This document shows positions 34,665 to 45,904 of a stretch of DNA of 64,000 nucleotides, piece by piece. The notes beneath the pieces were generated by a model. The model did no database searches and was not told the DNA's origin. It saw only the letters and a program-made list of their open reading frames with translations. Source of the stretch: Datisca glomerata (lineage: Eukaryota > Streptophyta > Magnoliopsida > Cucurbitales > Datiscaceae); NCBI GenBank assembly GCA_003255025.1, contig QANY01005817.1:1-64000 (forward strand), given 5' to 3'. The first letter of the stretch is position 1. Every line of letters starts with the position of its first letter. The translations under genes and the position numbers were made by a program.

Positions 34665-36475
34665 GGTGTGCCCTAAAAATTGATTTGAAGAAGGCCTATG
34701 ATTATGTGAATTGGCATCTTATTGGCAGGATCCTTGATTGCTTGGGGTTCCCAGAAAATTTCACTAAGTGTGTTATGGAGTGTATTTCTACCCCCTCTTT
34801 CTCTATCAATATCAATAGTGAGCTGAATGGGTTCTTTAAAGGGGCCAAGGGGATCAGACAAGGAGCTGTAAAGAGCTCAATATAGTTATTTGCTTTGCGG
34901 ATGACTCGTCATTTTTTACAAATGAAATGTTAAAAAAGTCAAAATTATTAAGGTGGGTCTCCTTCTCTTTGAAGCCTTATCTGGGCTTCAGCCTAATCTT
35001 CTTAAGAGCAAGTTCTTCTTCTCAGGGGTGTCTGATACTGTCCAATAACATATTTTGGAGATTATGCCTTTAACCGTGGGTTCTTTGCCTATGAGATACC
35101 TGGGAGTCCCCCTCATTACTTCTAAGTTGGGAAAGACTGACCGTGACTCCTTGGTTGAGAATATTGTGGCCAGAATCAGATCTTGGGAAACAAAATATTA
35201 TCTTTTACTGGAAGCTTCAATTGATCAAGTCAGTGTTGGCAGCTATGTTCCAATTCTGGTGTGGGTTGTTCATTATCCCCAAGAAGGTCATTAAATCAGT
35301 CCAAGCAGCCCTTAGGAACTATCTTTGGAATGCTAATGAGGCGAAACAATCTAGGGCCAAAGTAGCTTGGGAGGATCTTTGCTTCCCTAAATCTCAGGGG
35401 GGTCTTGGTTTAAAGGACTTGATTCTGTCCAATGAAGTTTCAGTGGCAAGGCACCTTTGGTTCTTAATTTCAAATGATTACTATTCCTTGTGGAACCATT
35501 GGTGGTTCACCTTCTTAGTGAAAAGGAGTTCCATTTTTATTACTCCTATTCCTTCTGCTTACTCTTGGGTTTGGAGAAAGATTATGAAATTGAGGGATAA
35601 ATTCTCTCCCTTTTGCAAAGGTACTTTTGGCAATGGAGAGTCTGTGAGGCTTCTTACTGATCAATGGCACCCTTTGGGGGTTCTCATTACCAAATTTGGT
35701 CCAAGGCTTCTCTCAGGTACAGGGTGGGATATTGACTCTAGAGTGAGTAAGGTGATTCGAAATGGGTGCTGGAATTGGCCCTCTTCAAGCACTTTTGAGC
35801 TTATGAAGATTAGAGATACCCCTCTCCCCACTCCAAAAGGTCTAGTTAGGGATTCTTGGGCTTGGACCCCTAGCAAGAAAGGGCTTTTCTGTATTAAAGA
35901 TACCTATAAAGCCCTTGCTCTGGATAGGGAGTGTGTGAGGTGGGCTAAGCTAATTTGGTTCAATCGCCATGTGCCTAGGTTTAGCTTGCTCTCTTGGGTG
36001 GCTATTAAAGGTAAGTTGCTGACTAAGGATAGAATGAAACATTGGTCCATGCCTACATCTATTAGCCCTTCATGTGTATTTTGCATTGGTGGGAGTAAGT
36101 CGACTGAGCACCTTTTTGTGGGGTGCAAATCCACAAGGCCAATTTGGGACAGTCTTCTAGCTAAATGTGGTTTGAGCAGCCCCCACTCCAACTGGTGTCA
36201 ATGGATCTCTTGGCTCCTAGTTAAGGCCAAAGGTAAGTCCCTTGTTAGCTCCATTCTGAAGCTTTTGTTCACAGCCTTTATCTACCATATTTAGAGGGAG
36301 AGGAACCTCAAAATCTTTCAGGAAAAAATCAGGGATAATGCTATTTTGATCGAGGTTATCTCAGGCACCATTAAGGATAGGCTTTGGTTGCTTAGAGGTG
36401 TCCTTGCCTTAGAGTTGAACCTGTCTCTCCAAGCTTCTTGGGATCTCAACATTTTGATTTTTGAGCCTCCTTAGG
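34665..36475 (+). pseudogene. LINE-6 ORF2 fragment: RT from motif A, thumb and zf-RVT
   Basis: CALKIDLKKAYDYVNW (motif A) is followed by GIRQG, then an abrupt jump to KELNIVICFADD, which removes the rest of motif B. The frame is lost around FADD (about 34895-34905). It is recovered in 35143-36294, a 383-residue open stretch with LQLIKSVLAAMFQFWCGLFI, GLGLKDLILSNEVSVARHLW, SYSWVWRKIMKLRDKFS-like motifs and the zf-RVT-like CVFC with EHLFVGC. A stop (TAG) at 36292 interrupts YHI-RERNLKIFQEKIRD, after which the frame continues to about 36475. Confidence 0.88.
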
Positions 36476-36701
36476 GGCTGAGTATGTTAATTTGTTTTTT
36501 TGTATTGAGGAGTTTAGTTTGTTTTTTTAATGCGTTGAGATTTAATTGGCTTATTTTTGTTGGGTTTAGATTTGTTTTGGCTATAGCTAGCCAGGCTTAT
36601 CTCTTTTTTGGCTTTGTAGCTTTGTATTTCTTGGGGTATGCCCCTTGTATATTTGTTTGTATTTTTCGGGTTAATACATTTTTTTGCTTACCGAAAAAAA
36701 A
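34665..36701 (+). mobile_element. LINE-6: 5'-truncated LINE inserted in inverted orientation in LINE-5
   Basis: About 2.04 kb on the plus strand, flanked by an exact 12-bp target duplication. It starts just before RT motif A and ends in GCTTACCGAAAAAAAA. The 3' stem-loop GGGGTATGCCCC is at 36633-36644. It is closely related to its host LINE-5, so the two form a large inverted repeat. Confidence 0.93.
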
Positions 36702-36713
36702 CCTACTTAATGG
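36702..36713 (+). repeat. LINE-6 target-site duplication, right
   Basis: CCTACTTAATGG, an exact partner of 34653-34664. Confidence 0.92.
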
Positions 36714-36714
36714 A

Positions 36715-39700
36715 GGCTGGGATAACCTTGATCAAAACAGCTTAATCCCTGATTTTTTCTTGGAAGATTTGGAGGTTCCTCTCCCTCCAAATATGGTAGA
36801 TAAATGCTGCGAAGAGAAGCTTCAGGATGGAGCTAACAAGGGACATACAATTGGCTTTAACTAGGAGCCAAGAGATCCACTGAAACCAGTTGGAGTGGGG
36901 GCTGCTCAAACCACATTTAGCTAGAAGAGTATCCCAAATTGACCTTGTGGATTTGCATCCCATAAAAAGGTGCTCAACCGACTCACACCCACCCACACAA
37001 AATACACATGCAGGCTAATAGATGTAGGCATGGACCAATGTTCCATTCTATCCTTAGTCAGCAACTTGCCTTTGATAGCCACCCAAGAGAGGAAGCTAAA
37101 CCTAGGCACATGGGATTGAACCAAATCAGCTTAGCCCACCGCACACACTCCCTATCCGGAGCAAGGGCTTTATAGGTATCTTTAACTAAGAAAATCCCTT
37201 TCTTGCTAGGGGTCCAAGCCTATGAATCCCGCACCAAAACCTTGGGAGGTGGGACAGGGGTATCTCTAATCTCCATAAGCTCAAAAGTGTTTGAAGGGGA
37301 CCAATTCCAGCAGCCATTTCGAATCACCTTACTCGCTTTAGAGTCAATATCCCACCCTGTACCCGAGAGAAGCCTTGGGCCAACTTAGGTAATGAGAACC
37401 CCCAAAGGGTTCCATTGATCAGTAAGAAGCCTCAGTTACTCCCCAAACCCAAGAACAAGCAGAAGGAGTAGGAGTAATAAAAAGAAAGCTCTTTTTCACT
37501 AAGAATGTGAAGCACCAATCCTTCTACAAGGAATAGCAATCATTTGAGATTAAGAACCGAAGGTGCCTTGCCAATGAAACTTCATTGGACAGAATCAAGT
37601 CCTTTAAACAAGGACCCCCCCGAGATTTAGGGAAGTAAAGATCCTCCCAAGCTACTTTGGCCCCAGATTGCTTGGCCTCATTAGCATTCCAAAGATAGTT
37701 CCTAAGGGCTGCTTGGGTCAATTTAATGACCTTCTTGGGGATAATAAACAACCCACACCAGAATTGAAACATAGCTGCCAACACAGACTTGATCAATTGA
37801 AGCCTCCCAACAAAAGATAAATATTTGTTTCCCAAGATCTGAGTCTGGCCACAGTACTCTCAACCAAGGAGTCACAGTCAATCTTTCCCAACTTAGAAGT
37901 AATGAGGGGGATTCTCAAGTATCTCATAGGCAAAGAACCCACGATATTGGTGGACAGTATCATACACCTCTACGAAGAAGATCTGACTGTTAAGAAGGTT
38001 AGGCTGAAGCCCAGATAAGGCTTCAACGAGAAGGAGACCCTCCTTAATAATTTGGACTGGTTTAACATGTCATTTTAAAAAAATGAAGAGTCACCTGCAA
38101 AGCAATGATTAACTATATTGAGCACTTTGCACCTCCAATGAAACTCAAAGTTAGGGTCTTGGGCCACAAAATGAAGGATGCCAGAAAGAACCTCCATTAC
38201 TAAAATAAATAAAATCAGAGAAATAGGGTGTCCTTGGTTGATCTCCTTGGCCCCTTTAAAGAACCCATTCAGCTCACCATTGATATTGATAGAGAAGAGT
38301 GGGTAGAAATGCACCCCATAACACACTCAGTGAAATTTCCTGGGAACCCCAAGAAATCAAGGATCTTGCCAATAAGATTCCAATTCACAGAATCAGAGGC
38401 CTTCTTCAAATCGATTTTTTGGACACACCTTGGGCTATTAGCCTTTCTATGGTAGCTTCTAACAAGATCCTAGGATAAGAAAATGTTATCAGCAATTCTT
38501 CTCCCCAAAACAAAGGCATTTTGGTTTGGGCTGATTAGATCCGGGAGAAACAACTTCAACTTATCTGCCAAAAGCTTAATAATACATTTATAGATAACAT
38601 TACAACAAGAAATAGGCCTAAAATCACTAACCCTAGAGGGGTTGGGGACGTTACCGATAAGGGAAACAATAGTAGTGTTGACCTGCTTTAATAAAGATTG
38701 GGAGCCAAAGAACTCCAAAACAGCCTCAATAACCTCCTATCCAATGATATGCCACGCTCTTTTGAAGAAGCCAACTGAAAAACCACATGGACCCGGAGCT
38801 TTAGAGCTATTAAGGCTAAAAATCACATGTTTAATCTCCTCTCCGGTGATAGGCTGGTTGAGAAGCTCATTTTGATGCAAACCAAGCTTTTTAGGCAATA
38901 TGGGGTCAAGAATACCCCAATTCTCTTTCAATGTTGGGAGTGTCCAAGAGGTCAGTGAAAGCCTGGACAATATGCGGGCTAAGCTCAGGAGGGTCAGTCA
39001 CCATGATACCATTGTGATTTTCAAGCTGATTAGTTTTAGCTCTAGACCTATTTTTCCTCAATTTTTGGAAAAAATAGGAGGTGTCTTGATCCCCCAAACT
39101 CAACCATTGCACTTTAGATTTTTGCCTCAAGAAGCTTTCCATCAGAACAATAGGGCCGTTATGCTCATTACTAAACTTGTTGAAAAGATGAAATATAACC
39201 AAGGTATATCTTTTTTATCAGAGGTTGAATCAATCATCAAAATAAGAATTAGGCCAAAAACTAGGATACATTCTAGGAAAATAAAACTTCCATCGGCTCC
39301 TTGGCATTTCTAAGCTCAATGAAGTCATTATAAGCCAATTTTTCCTCAGATTGGAAAAATGCATTAGAAGGGTCAGAAGAAAGAGCACCTTGGATAGCAC
39401 TCAATTTACTCCTTGCTAGCTGAGCCCTAGCTGAAATATCATTGCAAGAGGTCTGATTAAATCTCTTGAGAGATTTCTTAACTGATTTGAGCTTAGAAGT
39501 CAGCTTAAACATGGCTGAACCCCTCACCTCAACTCCCCATGCTCTTTGGACCACCGGCCAAAAACCCTCTCTATCAATCCAAAAATCAAAGAATCTGAAG
39601 CAAGTCTTAAGTCTGGCATTGCTTCCACCCCCCTTAATAATGATGGGGCTATGATCAGAAGCATCTGGAGAATGAAAAGTGCAAGTAGAAGAAGGGAAAA

Positions 39701-40297
39701 AGTCTAACCACAAAGAGTTGATTAAAGCTCTATCCAGTTTTTTCATGATATAGGTACCATCATCTTGGCGATTACTCCAAGTGAATTGACAGCCACTATA
39801 AGGGTGGTCCTCCAGTTCGATTCTGAATAAGAACTCCCCAAACTCCCTTCTCATTAGATTGTAAAGATTCATTAAAGCCACCTGTGATAATCCAAGGGGA
39901 TTGATCACACTTTCCATTGTGCTGAACAAGACTGTTCCAAAGCTCAATTCTCTCAAAGCTTTGAAGCATACACAGAAGAAGCAGAGAAAACCATTCCCGA
40001 GAGCCTCAAAGTGATTTTACACAAAATAGTCAAATTGGAGCTAAAAATAGACTCCACCTAAAGCATTTCTGGATCCCAAGCAACCCAAATCCTTCCTCAT
40101 TGAGAAAATTCATAATTAGCTAGAATCTGCCAATTAGGGAACACACTTTGAGCACTTGAAGAAATATTAGGTAATTTCACCTTAGTTTCCACCAAAGAGC
40201 ACAAATTCAGTTGAAAGTCTCTACATAACTTCCTGACCTCTGCTTGCTTGAAAGTACTATTGAAGCCTCTCACATTCTAAGTGGCAAGATTAATCAT
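36715..40297 (-). pseudogene. LINE-5 ORF2: endonuclease, RT and zf-RVT, heavily broken
   Basis: The start at 40297 (ATGATTAATCTTGCC) is the conserved MINLA position and overlaps the ORF1 stop TGA. The endonuclease (to about 39640) has stops near 40280 and 40100 but keeps VETK and PDASDHSPI; GDFN reads GGFN. A 151-bp insert (39144-39294) splits RNAKE from SFLRQKSKVQW. RT pieces follow: APGPCGFSVGFFKRAWHI (38970-38737), PNPSRVSDFRPISCCN (38718-38470), the motif B region altered to EINQGHPISL with AGDSS at the FADD site (38326-38075), and GRLQLIKSVLAAMFQFW (37835-37524). The zf-RVT-like ESVEHLFMGC lies in 36996-36742. Frames change repeatedly. Confidence 0.87.
39144..39294. other. Unidentified 151-bp insertion in LINE-5 RT coding region
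   Basis: The flanking word TTCCATC occurs at 39137-39143 and 39288-39294, like a 7-bp target duplication. The insert is AT-rich, has no terminal inverted repeats that I can see, no poly(A), and no similarity to the LINEs or satellite here. It could be a small transposon, a processed fragment or filler DNA. Confidence 0.65.
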
Positions 40298-41289
40298 AGA
40301 TTTATTGGGTTGTGGGTTGCCCCACCTTTGATAACCAATTTCCTCTTCACCTTACTAGGGTAAGGGGTACCTTTCCCTTTCTTCTTCAGCTTCTTCTTGG
40401 AGCACTTAGAATATTGGCCCATAGAATTAGGAGCCACAGGGGTGAGCGACTCATTGTCTTGATCAGTACCCATCTTCATCTCCTCCTCATCATCGGGAGC
40501 CTCTTCTATGGGTGGGAGCATGGCTATAGGTCTATCCAAAGAACTACACTCCAAATCAATGAAACTTGGAACAATATAGCTAAGCTTTTATCCACTAAAG
40601 GAGACTTTCTCCCAAATTTCTTTTTTTGTGATCACTGTCCATTCTTCTCCTGAATCATATTCAATAGGAGTGGTAATGGATAAGATGGGGGGGTCAATGG
40701 TGGCAATGAGAATTATAGGGTGCTCGGGGGTTGATATTTTGGTGGGGCTAGGAGATGGAGATGAGGTCTCTTTGGGGAAGTGGGGAGGGGAGGGGGGGAG
40801 TATCTGGTTGGTTAGGGGCTTGAGGGGGAAGACAAGGTTTAGGTTTATGGACTATGGGAACCGCATCACAATCGTGTCCAAAGATGTTACACTTATGGCA
40901 TCTTTTAGGTAAAGCTTCATATTCAACTTGGACATTAATAGGGAACCATCCCTCCAATCCAAGATCAATATCAAAGTGTTTAACTACCCTAGTTTGGGTA
41001 GTGATTTCAACAAAAACTCGAGCATATTCATATTTACCTCCTTTGGTTGTCCATAGGTCAGTATAGAAAGGAGTATCAACAGCACTAGCAATGTGCCCCC
41101 AGGCCTCTGCTGACCTTAGTTCAAGGGGAACATTCCAAAGCCTTATCTCAAGGATCTCTCTACTAATTCCTTGGGTAAAAGGATAAAGATCAAGATCTTG
41201 GACCACAACATTATACTCAGCGAATTTACCTTGTGACCATTAGTCAAAGGCTCACCCATGGTTAGGGTAAGATTGGCTTGATTAGGAGT
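40294..41289 (-). pseudogene. LINE-5 ORF1 remnant: second half of DUF4283-like domain, zinc knuckle, basic tail
   Basis: DLDLYPFTQGISREILEIRLWNVPLELRSAEAW joins the YAFTQGFRRN region straight to the LWNVPLELR block; about 100 residues of the DUF4283-like core present in LINE-1 are missing. The knuckle CHKCNIFGHDC is at about 40866-40900, followed by a Pro-rich linker (41206-40748 open). After a break, 40554-40294 carries an acidic segment, the Lys-rich KCSKKKLKKKGKGTPYP and the end NPINL. The stop TGA (40296-40294) overlaps the ORF2 ATG (40297) in the arrangement ATGA. Confidence 0.87.
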
Positions 41290-41863
41290 AACTTGGATTG
41301 TGCAAGGAATGCACTCGGAGTGAGTTTTGACAGCCAATATACGTTGTGACAAGAATTAGGAATGTTGTGGTCGTTTTAGTTGCTTCTAGTGCCCTATGGA
41401 AAAAGTGTCATACGGAATCAAAAAGGCCCAATGGGACGTGTTTGAGGCCAAACTAGATGAACTTGGCTAAACTTAGATCTTTTGGGCATGACGTGCACTC
41501 GAACTGACTTTTGACACCAAGTATAATTTTTGGATAAGAATTTGGAGTGTTTTTGCCTTTTTAGGTGCTTCTAGTTCCATACGGAGTCAAAAAGATCCCA
41601 ATGGGACGTGTTTAGGGCCAAACTAGATGAACTTGGCTAAACTTAACTTTTGGGCATGACATGCACTCGAACTGAATTTTGACCCTGAATAGACGTTTGG
41701 GATAAGAATTTGGAGTGTTGTGGTCATTTTAGGTTCTTTTAGTGCCATAAGTAGTCAAAAAGACCCAATGAGATGTATTTAGAGCCAAACTAGATGAAGT
41801 TGGCTAAACTTGGATCTTTTGGGCACGTCATGAACTCAAAGTCAGTTTTGACATGCAATACAC
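41290..41863 (+). repeat. Satellite array, block 5 (simple form)
   Basis: About three and a half forward monomers between LINE-5 and LINE-7. It begins with the right LINE-5 target duplication (AACTTGGATT, 41290-41299). Confidence 0.9.
41853..41860 (+). repeat. LINE-7 putative target-site duplication, left
   Basis: ATGCAATA matches 49408-49415. It is short, and the flanks have diverged, so the boundary is approximate. Confidence 0.55.
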
Positions 41864-42949
41864 TTTTGTTTTGGTAAATGAATAATATATTAACCAAAAA
41901 GGTAGTTAGACAATTAGAAGGGCATGCCCCAACAAACAAAAATCTATAAACATTTAAATGTGAGTCTGTAGTATCCAACACTGGTCAACTCCAAAATATG
42001 CCACTTGGAAAACCAAGAAGCTCCGGTGTCTAACTAGGACTAAAAGGATCTATAAGTAGCCAGAAGCCTTACAAAATGAGATGATGTCAATATCCTAACA
42101 AAGGGCACAAAATGCTAAAATGGTTATATAGTGTAGCCTTACAAACAAAGAGATCAGTAGCATGGAGATATTCCCTTGTAATTTTGAAACACCTGCCTTA
42201 AACCCAGAGCCATTGCAAAATAAACACAAAGCAGCACAAAGAATAGATGCCCTAAATGAAATGCAGCAATGTAGCAATGGGTGGTGTTAGCACTAAAGGA
42301 GAAAGCGGAGTGTTAGCTAGCATCAAAAGGCTGGAAAATTAGATAAGGATCTTTATAGCGTGGGACCCTTACAATTACAAATGATAACAATAAGAACAAT
42401 AATAGGGCAATAAAGGAAGAAAGATCATGAAAATGAAGGTCTACTCCACAAGCTAGAGCTGTTGGAACCCAAGAGACCATATGAATGAGCAGAGAGTCCT
42501 ATGCACCTGCAAAGCAACCAGAGCCATTGCAAAACAAACACAAAGCTGCTCTAAAGGAAGCTCTAAGTGAACTGCAGCAATGTTGCAATGGTGGAAAAAG
42601 AGCCTCAAATATAGGAAAGGAGAATACATAGAACATCAAGATAGAATCCCGAGCCATTGCAAAACAATACAAATCAACCCTAATTGGAGCCCTAAGTAAA
42701 TGCAGCAATATAGTTAAGGTGGGGAAGAACAGAGATAGGGAAAAAAGAGTGAGGGGTTGGGAGTGAAGGGGGGTTGGGTAGGGGTGGGGAGATTTGTCAT
42801 AGCCCAAAAACAATATCATACCGAATACACCTTATTGAAAGATACTAGGTTGAAGCTACTACGCATCCATTAGGGAGAGCCCCAAACTGTCCTCTCTAAA
42901 GCCCCGAGTATAAAAGAGTCTTCCTTTCACATTATCTTTGATAAGCTTC
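41864..42949 (-). other. LINE-7 3' UTR with three internal repeats
   Basis: No coding potential. GAGCCATTGCAAAA begins related segments of about 75-80 bp at 42207, 42521 and 42651, each also containing an ATGCAGCAAT-like word. The hairpin GGGCATGCCC is at 41920-41929. This UTR is several times longer than those of LINE-1 or LINE-5. Confidence 0.7.
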
Positions 42950-45904
42950 TCAATGATTGAAAGGGTCCCTCATTTCGCCTTCAAAGATTCTAGCATTTCT
43001 TTCTCTCCAAATGAAGTACGCAAATGAAGAGAAGATGATCTTGAGTAAGAAAGCTCTAAGAAATTTGCCTCTACTCCAAACAAGTAGCCAAGAAATTAAT
43101 TGTGTCCAATTAGTAGCCATACAAGATAATTCACATTTGTTCAATGGGGAGTCCCAAACTGTCTTGGCATATTCACACTCGATGAAGAGGTGGGAGTGAG
43201 ATCCAGCATGACCTACACAAAAGACACAATCTAGCTGTTTCCAGCTGTGAGATGGCTCCAAAGAGCAATTTTTTCCCTAGTGTCGAGTTTGTGAATGATA
43301 GCAAGCCAAGTGATAAAGCTACACTGTGGTATGCTACACCTAAACCAAATTAATCTTGCCCACCTAACCTTCTCCTTTGGGTTATCCAAAATGTTATAGG
43401 TATGTGTAAAGGAGAAGGACCCACTTGGGCTAGGAGTCCAAATCCAAGAACTAGATCTATTCACTTGTGGCAAGGGAAGTTAGATATTCTTTAATTCTAG
43501 AAGTTCCACTGTATTGGTTGTAGGCCAATGCCACCGTCCATTCAGAATGATGTCACTTACCTTGGAGCCAAGTTGCCAGGCACTTCCTGACAGAATTCTT
43601 TGTCCAAATTTGGACAGTAAAGGGCCTAAAGGGTGCCAGTGGTCAGTTAAGAGATTAATGTCTCTACCATTTCCTATAGAAGGTTTACAAAAGGGCAGGA
43701 ATTTGCTTCTTGGCTTTAGAATCTTTTTCTAGAGCCAAGATGAGTAAGAATGGATTAAAGATATGAATACAGAGCTTTTCTTAATGAGATAGATTTGGCG
43801 CCAATATTTTCATAATGAATGCTTAGATATCATGATAAAAAATCATAGGTGCTTTGCCACGGCAACTTCATTGGCTAAAACCAACTCCTTAAGACCCAGA
43901 CCTCCCTTGGACTTATCATAACATAAATCAACCCAAACTACCTTTGCACCAGTGTGCTTACTCTCTTCCGCATTCGACAAGTAGTTCCTGAGAGTGTCTT
44001 GGACCTTTTTAACCACTTTCTTAGCTTCATCCCTGCCCAGAATTGGAACATTGCCATTAAAACGGATTTAATGAGTTACAATCTCCCTGCATAACTAAGA
44101 AACTTGGAATCTCATGACCTGATTCTTTCTGTAATTCTGTCAACTAGTGAGTCAAAATCACTTTTGCATAACTTTGAGGTGATCAAGGACATTCCTAAGT
44201 ATCTCATTGATAATTGTCCTTGAAGGAAGCCCAAATAGATAGAATATCAACTATGTGTTCCTTTGTGACTCCTCAAAGGAAGATTTGGCTCTTTAGCTTG
44301 TCGGGTTGGAGACCTGAGATGCATTGAAAGAGCTCCAAAGTGTCTTTAATGGATTGTACAGACTCCTTCGTCCCTTTACAAAGAAAAATCAGGTCATCAG
44401 CAAAGCAAAGGTTCATAATTTTAAGCTTCTCACACCTCCAATAGTACTGAAACTCAGAATGTGAGGCTGCAAATTGTAATAAGCCAGTAAGGACTTCCAT
44501 AACAATCACAAATACGTAGGGGAAATGGAGTCCCCTTGCGTAATTAATACCCTTGGCTCCTATGAAGTAACTATATAGCTCCCGATTTATCTTAATAGAG
44601 TAGGAAGGAGAGGAGATTCACTCCATTATCCAAGAGATGAGGAGATACAGGAAATTGAGACATTGTAGTGCTTTACCAATTAATACCCAATTGACACTAT
44701 CATATGCTTTCTTTAAATCTACTTTTAATGCACACCTTGGCGTTCCCAAAGATCTATGGTAGTTCCTAAGAAGTTCTTGTGAAAGGAAAATGTTATCAGC
44801 TATCCTTCTTTCTGGAATGAAAGCACTTTGATTTTATGTAATGAGAGTGGGGAGCAAGGGCTTCATTCTTTTAGTGAGAATCTAGGTAATGCATTTGTAG
44901 ATGGCATTACAGCAAGAGATGGGTCTAAACTCACCAACTGAAGTGGGGTTTGGGACCTTGGGAATGAGGGAAATTGCTGTAGAGTTGGCTTCTTTTAAGA
45001 GCTCCCATGTCTGAAAGAACTCAAAAATAGCCTGGGTCACATCACACCCTACAATGTGCCAAGCGTTTTTGAAAAAGCTAGCTGGGAACCCATCAGGTCT
45101 TGTGGCTTTATCACTTCCCATATTAAAGATAGTGTTCTTAACTTCCTCAGCAGTAACTTGTGATGTCAAAAGAGTGCCTTGTGAATCATTCAATTTTTTT
45201 GGGAGAGCCCTTTCCAAAATGTTCCAATTGATATCCAAGGGAGGATTAGGGGTTCCCAAAAGATCAACGTAGTATTCCAAGATGTGGTTCTTCACCTCCT
45301 TAGGATAAGAAATGGTTGAACCTTGGTGTAGCAAATGTGTAATTCTTGACCCGATTCTTCTCTTTTTCATGTTTTGGAAGAAGAAAGAAGAGTTTTGTTC
45401 GCCAAGATTTAGCCATTGAACTCTTGATTTCTGTTTATAAAAGCTTTCATCAGCATGTTTGAGCTCAATATATTCACTGTTTGCAAGCTTCTCTTGGTCG
45501 ATTAGAGCAGCATTGGTTGGGTTAGAAGCTAACTCATTCTGGATTTGGTCAATCTTGAGCTAGCTTGGTCCCAAAAGGTAAATCATTGCAAAATTGTTTG
45601 TTAAACTCCTTTATAGCAATTTTCATAGCTTTGAGCTTCGTACTAACTTGGAACATTGAAGAACCAGTCATTTTAAATCCCCCAAGCTTGCTCAACTATC
45701 TCCACCTAAAGAGGATGCATAGTTTGCAATACATTCCCAATTAGGATAGACATTACTAGCAATATCACTAAAGTTACCACTCTTAACTTTAGTCACAATA
45801 ATTGAGCATACTGAAAGGTTGAAGTCCCTACATAGTTTCCTCAAATCAACCTGTTTAAGGGAACCATTAAGCCCCCTTACATTCCAATTGGCTATATTAA
45901 TCAT
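42950..45904 (-). pseudogene. LINE-7 ORF2: endonuclease mostly deleted, RT, zf-RVT
   Basis: The start at 45904 (MINIANWNVRGLNGSLKQ) overlaps the ORF1 stop as ATGA. The endonuclease runs only to NYASSLGG; after about 45700 the sequence jumps to the region that follows SDHSP in LINE-1 (GFKMTGSSMFQ), so GDFN and SDH are missing. The catalytic Glu position reads IIVTK instead of LVETK. The RT N-terminus (45370-44882) has MGSDKATRPDGFPASFFKNAW and LIPKVPNPTSVGEFRPISCC. Motif A is CALKVDLKKAYDSVNW with stops around it. Motif C is LCFADDLIFLCKG in 44509-44273. The zf-RVT-like CVFC and HLFIEC, then WRERNARIFEGE, lie in 43473-42950. Many stops and frameshifts. Confidence 0.87.

Larger units (their letters stand above)
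34339..41289 (-). mobile_element. LINE-5: LINE with truncated ORF1, interrupted by LINE-6
   Basis: A minus-strand LINE of about 4.9 kb without the nested LINE-6. The 3' end is at the left (CTAACCGAAAAAAAAA on the element strand); the right end lies inside ORF1. It is a distinct subfamily, together with LINE-4, 6, 8 and 10. The ORF1 remnant lacks the N-terminus and most of the DUF4283-like domain, the endonuclease carries several stops, and the RT is broken into many frames. A 10-bp target duplication flanks it. A 151-bp foreign insert sits at 39144-39294. Confidence 0.92.
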
